Source of the DNA: an uncultured Eudoraea sp.
GTDB taxonomy: Bacteria; Bacteroidota; Bacteroidia; Flavobacteriales; Flavobacteriaceae
Reading direction: 5' to 3'
DNA length: 62,845 nucleotides
NCBI RefSeq assembly: GCF_947258925.1
Contig: NZ_CAMYKG010000031.1
Location: 1 to 62,845 of the forward strand
Shown piece after piece: positions 35,278-43,900 of the stretch (positions within the stretch are counted from its first letter, which is position 1; the number at the start of each line of letters is the position of its first letter). A program made the translations under genes and the position numbers. The notes beneath the pieces were generated by a model that saw nothing but the letters and a program-made list of their open reading frames with translations, searched no databases and was not told the origin of the DNA.

Positions 35278-36456
35278 TTACTCCCATATGAATTTTTTAC
35301 CGGCGGCCTGTCTTTTTATGGCATTTAACATCGCATTTTCAAGCTCTCCCTTTTCCTGCTGAGCGTGTTCGCTTATGAAAACCTCCCGTTTAGCATTTAA
35401 CTGCTGAATTTCTTTTTGAATCCTTGTTCTTTCAGCCTTTTTCTCGTCTATAAACGCATTGAGCTCTGCCTTTGATTTATTTCGCAATGCTTTGGGTAAT
35501 TCCTCCTTTTTCAGGTCAGCAACATCAAATGCATCATCTTCTGAGGCATCTATCAAATCCCAGGTCGAATTCTTATACATTCCGGAACTTTTGCTTACTG
35601 CCCGTTTAACGGCTACTGCCTCTTCCAGTTCCATGGCGTTATTGTCTTGCTGAGATTGCAATGCAAGCTTAGCATTACCGCTGGCGCCATAAGAGATATA
35701 GGTACTATTCAATTTTGAATTCAATTTAATGATGATATCATCATAAGGTGTATCAATATGAACAATCTGTTTGTTATGATCTATTGCCATATACTCACCA
35801 CCGGTCAGGGTAGCCCCTTTTTTCCACTGGGTGTTAATACCTTGCTGATAGTTGCCACAAAAGATGGTATTCACAATGATCTCTTTTTCTCTGGCATTAG
35901 CCGCGGCATCCTTATAATTTAATTTTCCCTGGGTAAAAGGTTCATTTCCAGCTATAAAAATCATTCTTAAATTGTCAGGATTCTTACCCCAGTCTAATTG
36001 GCGCAATGAAGTTTGTATAACTTCACCGCAATACTCTTCGCCTCCATTGGTGCTTAATGAAAAAAGCTTCTCGGAAATTTCATCCAGATCACTGCTGAAG
36101 CCAATCACCTGTTGAATATAGCCTTCTTTTGAAGAAAGACCATCGTTCCCATATTGGTAAAGCGCAATCTGTAATTCAGGCCGGTGTCCATTTCCACATT
36201 TTGCATAGGAGAACTGATTGACAATATCCCATAACTGTGCTTTGGCCTGATTGATAAGTCCATCCATACTATTACTTGTATCTAATAAAAGCGCAATCTT
36301 TACGGTATTATTACCCTTCCTCCCTTTGTCCATAAAATATTGATAGTTTTCGGAGTGAATTACGCTTTTCTTATATGAACTATTAAAACCAAAAACTGCT
36401 CCCATTGTCAGACCTAATAGAATTGTTAAGCCCATAATACTTTTTAAACTTTTCAT
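35278..36456 (-). CDS. Exported VWA-domain protein with C-terminal coiled coil
   Basis: Protein of 392 residues with an N-terminal signal or anchor (about 5-24) and a von Willebrand factor A domain from about 52. The MIDAS motif is complete (DTSNS, about residues 59-63), followed by FIAGNEPF and NTIFCGN, typical of VWA. From about 320 the sequence is a Lys/Glu-rich coiled coil ending KKFIWE. VWA domains bind protein ligands via a divalent ion. The neighbourhood gives no clear partner; the gene is alone on the minus strand and divergent from the kinase gene, with a gap of over 200 bases. Confidence 0.88.
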   Translation of the reverse strand: MKSLKSIMGLTILLGLTMGAVFGFNSSYKKSVIHSENYQYFMDKGRKGNNTVKIALLLDTSNSMDGLINQAKAQLWDIVNQFSYAKCGNGHRPELQIALYQYGNDGLSSKEGYIQQVIGFSSDLDEISEKLFSLSTNGGEEYCGEVIQTSLRQLDWGKNPDNLRMIFIAGNEPFTQGKLNYKDAAANAREKEIIVNTIFCGNYQQGINTQWKKGATLTGGEYMAIDHNKQIVHIDTPYDDIIIKLNSKLNSTYISYGASGNAKLALQSQQDNNAMELEEAVAVKRAVSKSSGMYKNSTWDLIDASEDDAFDVADLKKEELPKALRNKSKAELNAFIDEKKAERTRIQKEIQQLNAKREVFISEHAQQEKGELENAMLNAIKRQAAGKKFIWE

Positions 36457-36670
36457 AATTTTTATTTTTTTAGTGATAATTATTCATTAAAAATAGATCT
36501 GAACTTTTTCTTAAAAAATGAGGAATGAGCCAAACGAACTCCTCAATGAGTGAAATGGTACAATGATTGCGTTAAGTACAATATTTGGTGAAAATCAGGC
36601 TGGAATTTCAAATAAACGCATTTTTTAAAACCGCATAATTCCAGTAAGTTTATCCTTATATATTCGGATC

Positions 36671-38632
36671 ATGTATAAGAAAAGCTATCTGTTTACGGTT
36701 TTTTATCTTATTCTTTTTGCAGGCTTTTCCCAGCCTCAAAAGAAGGCTGAAGATGAAGGTCAAAGGCCTGTATCAGGAGAGAGTTCCTATGTAATTTATT
36801 TAGATTCGGCAAAATTTTACAAAAAATCCAATATTGCCAAAAGCATTGATTTTATAGCACAGGCCATAGGTAGTCTTGGCGAAAACCCGGATAAAAAAGA
36901 GTTGGCCCTGACACTCACATATCTGGGTGAAGTGTATCAATATCACAAACAATTCGATCTTGCTATTTCCAGTTTTAAGGACGCTCAGGGTATTTATAAG
37001 ACATCCCGAACAGCTTTGTTATTGGGAAGAGCCTACATTCAGACAGGGGATTATAAAAATGCTTTGGATGTATTAAAGCCTCTTGAAGATGTAACTGTTT
37101 TGGTGCCCTATCAAAAAATAACCTTGTATGAATCATTAGGGGACGTCTATAGCAGGTTAAATGAAATAGATATGGCTATAGCATATTACGAGGAAGGCCT
37201 TATAGTGGCTAAAAAGAATCAGGTTAGCCCAAAAATACCGGATTTAAATTCGAAGATAGCGGATGCCTATGCACAGGATAACAGGCTGGAAGAAGCGGAA
37301 GGATATTATGATAATTCTTTGCAGCTTTCCAGTAGGCAGGCGCCCCAGCGATCAATTCAAGAGAAGGAAAAGGTAGCAGATTTCTACAATAAGAAAAATC
37401 AGTATGATGATGAAATTGAACTAAGAAAAAAAAGCCTGAATGAATTACAAGCTCTGCCACGAGGGGTCGCAATATCTGTCGAAGCGCCCAATGAATCAGA
37501 TTCTATAACGTCACAACGGATCAACTACAAAATCGCAAATGCCTATGTTGCGCAGGACAAGTATGATGAAGCTATCCCCTATCTGGAAGAAAGTATAAAA
37601 GAAGCTGATTTTGAAGATGACCTAATGGTGCAAAAAGATGCCACGCGAAAACTTTCAGAGGTATATAGGGACAAAGGAGATTTTACTAAAGCATTTGAAA
37701 CGTATCAGAAATATGTAGCCATAGTAGATACACTTTATCTTCGAAAAGAGCTGGAGATTTCACAGGCTTCAAGATTAAGTCGTGAGATTGCAACCGGACA
37801 AAGCAGAATAGCAGGTCTTGAAAAAGAACGGGAACTTTCACAGAGCAAATATGATCTCGCGATAACAGAACAACAATTAGCCCTTGAAAGTAATAAAAAA
37901 CAGAAATGGATTATATACTCACTTTTGTTGGCAATGCTGCTTACTGCTTTGGCCGCTTATTTTTTTTACAGAAGTAACAAGCAACAAAGGTTGGCAAATA
38001 ATTTATTGGCATTAAAGTCTTTGCGTTCCCAGATGAATCCCCATTTTATTTTTAATGCCCTGAATTCTGTCAATAATTACATTGCTAAAAATGACGAACG
38101 CAGTGCCAACCGATATTTGAGCGAGTTCTCTACTTTGATGAGAGCTGTTCTTGAAAATTCCGAAGAAGATTTTATTTCCCTTTCAAGGGAGATGGAGCTG
38201 CTAGAACTTTATGTGAAATTAGAACATTCCCGTTTTCCGGAGAAGTTTGACTATACTATAAATTTAGATGAAAATATTGATACGGAGGCCTTTCAAATAC
38301 CTCCCATGCTACTCCAGCCATATATAGAAAATGCAATTTGGCACGGACTTCGTTATAAAAAAGAGAAGGGAAGCCTGAATATTGACTTAAAGCAAAAAGG
38401 ACCGGATGTTATTGAGATAATAATTGCTGATAATGGGATAGGGCGAAAGAAATCTCAGCAATTAAAAACAAGCAATCAGAAGAACCAAAGTTCTAAGGGG
38501 ATGGGAAATATTAAGAAACGGATAGCTATACTAAATACCATGTATAAAGATAAAGTGTCGGTAGTTTTGAAAGATCTGAATGAAGATGGCACAGGAACGG
38601 TGGTTAATCTAACTTTAAGAAAAAGGGCATGA
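36671..38632 (+). CDS. TPR-containing LytS-type sensor histidine kinase
   Basis: Protein of 653 residues: a signal peptide (about 1-19), TPR repeats over about 70-345 (periplasmic), a coiled coil (about 350-410), one TM (about 414-432) and a C-terminal kinase of the His_kinase/LytS type. The phospho-accepting His is in RSQMNPHFIFNALNSVNNY (about 458), and the ATP site has ENAIWHGLRYK and IADNGIGRKKS. TPRs outside the membrane may sense protein or envelope partners. Its stop overlaps the regulator start (ATGA), a standard two-component pair. Confidence 0.92.
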   Translation: MYKKSYLFTVFYLILFAGFSQPQKKAEDEGQRPVSGESSYVIYLDSAKFYKKSNIAKSIDFIAQAIGSLGENPDKKELALTLTYLGEVYQYHKQFDLAISSFKDAQGIYKTSRTALLLGRAYIQTGDYKNALDVLKPLEDVTVLVPYQKITLYESLGDVYSRLNEIDMAIAYYEEGLIVAKKNQVSPKIPDLNSKIADAYAQDNRLEEAEGYYDNSLQLSSRQAPQRSIQEKEKVADFYNKKNQYDDEIELRKKSLNELQALPRGVAISVEAPNESDSITSQRINYKIANAYVAQDKYDEAIPYLEESIKEADFEDDLMVQKDATRKLSEVYRDKGDFTKAFETYQKYVAIVDTLYLRKELEISQASRLSREIATGQSRIAGLEKERELSQSKYDLAITEQQLALESNKKQKWIIYSLLLAMLLTALAAYFFYRSNKQQRLANNLLALKSLRSQMNPHFIFNALNSVNNYIAKNDERSANRYLSEFSTLMRAVLENSEEDFISLSREMELLELYVKLEHSRFPEKFDYTINLDENIDTEAFQIPPMLLQPYIENAIWHGLRYKKEKGSLNIDLKQKGPDVIEIIIADNGIGRKKSQQLKTSNQKNQSSKGMGNIKKRIAILNTMYKDKVSVVLKDLNEDGTGTVVNLTLRKRA

Positions 38633-39360
38633 TGTTAAAGGCAGTTATTGTTGAGGATGAAAGTGGGAGTAGAGAAATTCTGCGGAATTACCTGTTTAAA
38701 TATTGCAAAAATGTAAGTATACTCGGTGAGGCGGCAAGTGTTAAAGAAGGCATAGAACTCATATTGCAAAAGCAGCCAGATCTGGTGTTCTTAGATGTAG
38801 AAATGCCATATGGAAATGCTTTTGATCTACTGGAGCAATTGCCGGATAGAACTTTCGAAACCGTATTCGTGACTGCCTATAATTCATATGCCCTGGAAGC
38901 ATTAAACAATCATGCTGCTTATTATTTAATGAAGCCCATAAACATAGATGAACTCATTAACGCGGTCTCCTATGTCAATGAAGTGAAGGAAAAAGAAAAC
39001 GTTCTGGACAACCGTATCTTAAAATCAAAACTCAATAAGGCCGAAGGAAAAATAACGCTGCCCCAGCAAGACGGTTTTCAGGTACTGAATATTGCTGACA
39101 TCCTATATTGCAAAGCAGATGACAACTACACTGAAATCTACCTGGAAAATAAAAAATTGCTGGTGAGTAAAACTTTAAAATACTTTGAGGAGGCTCTTGC
39201 CGACCATTTTTTTGCACGCATCCATAAATCCTATCTCGTAAACGTAAATGAAGTTATTAAATATAGAAAAGGTAAAGGGGGAAGTGTTATTGTGTCTAAT
39301 GGAAAAGAATTATTGGTTTCCGCCTCGAAAAAGAAACAATTATTATCGTATTTTGAATAA
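38629..39360 (+). CDS. LytTR-family response regulator (partner of the TPR kinase)
   Basis: DNA-binding regulator of 243 residues with an N-terminal receiver (LVFLDVEMPYG, Asp about 56; the Lys is in YYLMKPI) and a C-terminal LytTR domain (ILYCKADDNYTEIYL, FFARIHKSYLVNVNEV). LytTR proteins bind direct repeats upstream of target genes, often for envelope or surface functions. Two consecutive ATGs are possible starts. It overlaps the kinase stop and is therefore coupled. Its targets are not known; no obvious repeat pair is seen beside it. Confidence 0.94.
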   Translation: MMLKAVIVEDESGSREILRNYLFKYCKNVSILGEAASVKEGIELILQKQPDLVFLDVEMPYGNAFDLLEQLPDRTFETVFVTAYNSYALEALNNHAAYYLMKPINIDELINAVSYVNEVKEKENVLDNRILKSKLNKAEGKITLPQQDGFQVLNIADILYCKADDNYTEIYLENKKLLVSKTLKYFEEALADHFFARIHKSYLVNVNEVIKYRKGKGGSVIVSNGKELLVSASKKKQLLSYFE

Positions 39361-39401
39361 CTTTCCGGACTTTAACCGGTACCAAAATAATTTTAGTTGT
39401 T

Positions 39402-39917
39402 ATGATCATTAAATCAGTTAATGGTAAAACACCTCAGATAGGGGAGGATTGTTTTATCGCGGAAAATGCCACCATTGTGGGTGAAGTCACCATGGGCGAT
39501 CAGTGCAGTATTTGGTTCAATGCTGTAGTAAGGGGAGATGTGAATTATATTACTATGGGGAACAAAGTTAATGTGCAGGACGGGGTGGTTATTCACGGAA
39601 CTTATCAAAAATGCGCTACAACCATAGGTAACAATGTTTCAATTGGCCATAATGCCCTGGTACATGGTTGCACTATAAAGGATAATGTACTAATTGGAAT
39701 GGGTAGTATTGTCATGGACAACTGTGTGATAGAGAGTAATAGTATTATTGCTGCAGGGGCTGTGGTTACTGCGGGCACCCATGTTCCGGCCGGGAGCGTT
39801 TTTGCAGGAATGCCCGCCAAAAAAATAAAGGATATCAGCGTAGAACTAAGTGCAGGGGAAATAGACCGTATAGCAAATAGTTACGTGAAATATTCAGGGT
39901 GGTTTAAAGAAAATTAG
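39402..39917 (+). CDS. Gamma carbonic anhydrase family protein
   Basis: Left-handed beta-helix protein of 171 residues made of hexapeptide repeats (for example KDNVLIGMGSIVMDNCVIESN). The three metal-site histidines of the gamma class are in place: about 65 (VIHGTY), 83 (IGHNA) and 88 (LVHGC). The family (YrdA/CaiE/PaaY) includes true carbonic anhydrases and inactive relatives; activity cannot be stated from sequence alone. It lies between the two-component pair and fabD, 51 bases before the latter, and could share transcription. Confidence 0.92.
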   Translation: MIIKSVNGKTPQIGEDCFIAENATIVGEVTMGDQCSIWFNAVVRGDVNYITMGNKVNVQDGVVIHGTYQKCATTIGNNVSIGHNALVHGCTIKDNVLIGMGSIVMDNCVIESNSIIAAGAVVTAGTHVPAGSVFAGMPAKKIKDISVELSAGEIDRIANSYVKYSGWFKEN

Positions 39918-39968
39918 TGTTTAGAGTGCAATTATCATTATTTTTATATAATCAAAACACAGACTAGA

Positions 39969-40853
39969 ATGAATGCATTTATTTTTCCCGGACAAGGGGC
40001 TCAATTTCCCGGCATGGGACTCAATATGTATGAAAAATCCAGGCAGGCTCAGGAGCTATTTGAAAAAGCCAATGATATACTTGGATTTAATATTACAGAC
40101 ATCATGTTTCAGGGTTCGGCCGATGACTTAAAAGAAACAAAAGTTACGCAGCCTGCTATTTTTTTGCATTCGGTAATTTTAGGTAAGATGATGGGAGAAG
40201 GTTTTAAGCCGGATATGGTTGCAGGGCATTCATTAGGTGAATTTTCCGCTTTGGTATCTAATGGGGCATTGAGCTTTGAAGACGGTTTATCCCTGGTTTC
40301 ACAAAGGGCAATTGCCATGCAAAAAGCCTGTGAACTTATCCCCGGTACTATGGCCGCCGTAATAAGGCTTGAAGATGCCGTAGTAGAACAAATTTGTGAA
40401 GCAACTGAAGGTATTGTGGTTCCCGCGAACTATAATTGTCCCGGACAATTGGTTATTTCCGGTGAAATAGATGCTATAAATCGTGCTTGTGAAGCTTTAA
40501 AAGAGGCGGGTGCAAGGCGTGCCTTGGTATTACCGGTAGGCGGGGCATTCCATTCGCCACTAATGGAACCTGCCAGGGAAGAATTGGCAGCAGCAATAGA
40601 GAATACGGTTTTCAGTAATCCTACTTGTCCCATTTACCAGAATGTGACAACCACAGCGGTAACAAATGCGGACGAGATTAAGCAAAATCTCATCGCACAA
40701 CTTACAAATCCGGTAAAGTGGACACAGAGTGTACAGCAAATGGTTGCTGATGGTGCAACCCTCTTCACGGAGGTAGGCCCCGGGAAAGTTCTGCAGGGCC
40801 TTGTTAAGAAAATTGAACCTACTGCAGAAGCTATTTCGGCAGAAGTTCCATAG
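39969..40853 (+). CDS. fabD: Malonyl-CoA:ACP transacylase
   Basis: Fatty-acid synthesis enzyme of 294 residues that moves malonyl from CoA to acyl carrier protein. The catalytic nucleophile lies in VAGHSLGEFSAL (Ser about 88), the oxyanion/N-terminal motif FPGQGAQFPGMG is present, and the catalytic His is in GGAFHSPLMEPA. Length and order match E. coli FabD. The other fab genes are not here. A terminator follows 32 bases after the stop. Confidence 0.96.
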   Translation: MNAFIFPGQGAQFPGMGLNMYEKSRQAQELFEKANDILGFNITDIMFQGSADDLKETKVTQPAIFLHSVILGKMMGEGFKPDMVAGHSLGEFSALVSNGALSFEDGLSLVSQRAIAMQKACELIPGTMAAVIRLEDAVVEQICEATEGIVVPANYNCPGQLVISGEIDAINRACEALKEAGARRALVLPVGGAFHSPLMEPAREELAAAIENTVFSNPTCPIYQNVTTTAVTNADEIKQNLIAQLTNPVKWTQSVQQMVADGATLFTEVGPGKVLQGLVKKIEPTAEAISAEVP

Positions 40854-40885
40854 AACAAAAACCCACAGATTTTGTATTTCACCCG

Positions 40886-40909
40886 AAAAAGGCAGTTTTA
40901 AGCCTTTTT
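40886..40909 (+). terminator. Terminator after fabD
   Basis: Perfect 8-base stem AAAAAGGC (40886-40893) with GCCTTTTT (40902-40909), 8-base loop, ending in T. It separates fabD from the surface-protein operon. Confidence 0.82.
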
Positions 40910-40990
40910 ATTAGTCTGAGGACTACATTTTTAGTATTATTGGACCCCTATTTTGCCTAACCTGCATAAACTGCTATGGTTTGAATTTTA

Positions 40991-43900
40991 ATGAATTCAA
41001 TGCTGATAATTATGGGTGTAAACCTTAGAAATATCGTTTTAGTAAGAGATTTCAGAATTAAGTTTTTAAAAGGACTTTCTTTTTTCGGACTGTTTTTGCT
41101 TTTAGTATCTAATGCTTATGGACAGCCTCCAAGTGGCTATTCTGTTGGCATAAACCAGGACCCGATCAATATAAGCAATGAGAATGCGGTAGATTTTACA
41201 TTCGTAGGAGCAGAAGTTGATGCAACTTACGAATATACATTTACGAGTAGTGGGGGTGGAGGGTCTGTTTCGGATACAGGAACTATAGTAAGTGGGGTTC
41301 AGATCATACCGGGGATAGATTTGAGTACATTGCCGGATGGCCTTATTACATTAACAGCAAGTTTAACCAATATTGATGGAACGGGAGCAGATGTTACTGA
41401 TACAGCCACTAAGGATACAGCTGTACCCAGTGGTTATTCAGTGACTATAGACCAGAACCCGATCAATACAGGCAATGAAAATGCGGTAAGTTTTACATTT
41501 GCGGGAGCCGAAGTAGGTGCAACGTACAATTATAGTTTTACCAGTACCGGCGGTGGGACTCCTGTAACGCTCACCGGAGGTGGGCCAATCGTAACAGCAA
41601 CGGATCAGATAACGGGCATAGACCTGAGTGGTTTGGGAGATGGTACCATTACCTTAAGTGTTACATTGACAGATAGTAATGGTAATCCGGGTATAGCAGC
41701 TACTGATACTGCATCCAAGGATGCTACAGCACCTGCAGGCTATTCCGTAACTATAGATCAGGACCCGATCAATACGGTCGATGAGAATTCTGTGAGTTTT
41801 ACATTTGCAGGAGCAGAAGTTGGAGCTACTTACAATTATACCTTTACCACTAGTGGCGGGGGAGGTTCAGTAACGGGATCCGGAACTGTAGGAGGTGCAG
41901 GACAAACGATACCAGGAATAGATTTAAGCGGATTAGCAGATGGTACCATTACCTTGAATGTTACCTTGACAGATATTAATGGTAACCTGGGTACAGCGGC
42001 TACTGATACTTCAACCAAGGATACGGCACCACCAACTGGCTATACGGTAACGATAGATCAGGACCCGATCAATACGGGTAATGAGAATGCAATAAGTTTT
42101 ACCTTTTCCGGCGCAGAAGTTGGAGCTACATACGATTATTCCTTTACCACTAGTGGTGGAGGAGGTTCCGAAACGGGATCAGGAACAGTGGCAGGTGCAG
42201 CAGAAACGATATCAGGGATAGATTTAAGTGGTTTAGCAGATGGCACCATTACATTGAGTGTTACCTTGACAAATATCAATGGCGTTGGCTTGGCGGCTAC
42301 AGATACTTCAACCAAGGATACTACAGCACCTGCAGGTTATTCCGTAACTATAAATCAGGACCCGATCAATGCGCTCAATGAAAATGGAGTAAGTTTTACA
42401 TTTTCGGGAGCAGAAGTAGGTGCTACCTACGATTATTCCTTTACCACAAGTGGCGGAGGAGGTTCAGTAACGGGATCCGGAACTGTAGGAGGTGCAGCAC
42501 AAACGATCTCAGGGATAAATTTAAGTGGTTTAGCAGATGGTACCATTACCTTGAGTGTTACCTTGACAGATAGTAATGGTAACCTGGGTATACCGGCCAC
42601 TGATACTTCAATCAAGAACACTGCAGTACCTGAAGGCTATTCGGTGACCATAAACCAGGACCCGATCAATGCGGGTAACCAGAATGCAGTAAGTTTTACA
42701 TTTACGGGAGCCGAAGTAGGTGCTACCTACAATTATTCTTTTACCAGTAGTGGAGGTGGAGGTTCAATAACGGGATCAGGAACAGTGGCGAATGCTGGTC
42801 AAACCATATCGGGGATAAACTTGAGCACATTGCCGGATGGCACAATTACTTTGAGTGTTACCTTGTCCAATCTCAATGGCACTGGTGTGGCTGCTACAGA
42901 TACTTCAACAAAAATAGCCGCACAAATAAGCATCAACAATATTTCACAGGTAGAAACAAATTCCGGTATTACGGCATTTAGCTTTACGGTAAGTATTGTT
43001 GGAGGTGAGAATGCCTCAAATAATATCGGTTTTACTTATAATACGGTTAATGGCACTGCGACCCTGGCAGATAATGATTATGCTCAGGTAGTCAATGGCA
43101 CGGGCACGATTTCGATAGGGAATTCTAGTACTACACTAATTGTGAATGTAATCGGGGACCTAAAAATTGAGTCGGACGAAACTTTTTTTGTGAATTTAAG
43201 TGCTCCTATTAATGCCACAATTGCTGATGGGAATGGACAAGGGATTATACAGAACGATGACGGTTGTGCCGCAGGTACCAGCGCACCAGTTTTAAATGCA
43301 GGTGTACCCACCGAATTATGCGACAGTACCGGGCAGGATTTAGATGCTTATACAAATACCCCCGCACCACCGAATTCAGTACTTACATGGAGTACTAATT
43401 CTAACCCTCTAAATACTGGGGCGCACTTACCTAGTAGTGTTGTAACAGATACTGACAGATACTATGGCTTCTTCTATGATGCGCTTAATGCTTGCGCCAG
43501 CCCGGTATTGCAGATAGATCTTCAATTTGATACTACACCATCTGCCGGAACTACGTCGGACACAGCGGCCTGTAATCGAGGAAATGATAGTGTAACACGA
43601 GTAGATTTGGATGACTTTATTACGGGTGAGGATGAAGGTAGTTGGGCATGGACCAGCGGTCCTGCGGAGGTAGATCCGGATGGCGGTAACAGAGTTCAGT
43701 TTGAAGATGAGGATATAGGGACATATGTATATACGTATACGACAAACACAGCTCAGGGGGCTTGCCCAGAGGCAACAAGCACTGTTACAATAACCGTAAC
43801 AGCATGTGAATTCGATTGTGATGTTGCACCACCTTCAATAAACCCTGATATACCCACTGCATTTTGTGACGAAATAGACCCTGCACTTAGTTTGGATGAT

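Noticed and set aside
41836..42621. Repeated antisense frames inside the surface-protein repeats
   Set aside because: The same short antisense peptide recurs because the DNA repeats recur; it is a shadow of the coding repeats, not a gene family.
41126..42922. Tandem repeat array considered as CRISPR
   Set aside because: Units are about 300 bases, contiguous with no spacers, and translate in one frame as protein domains.
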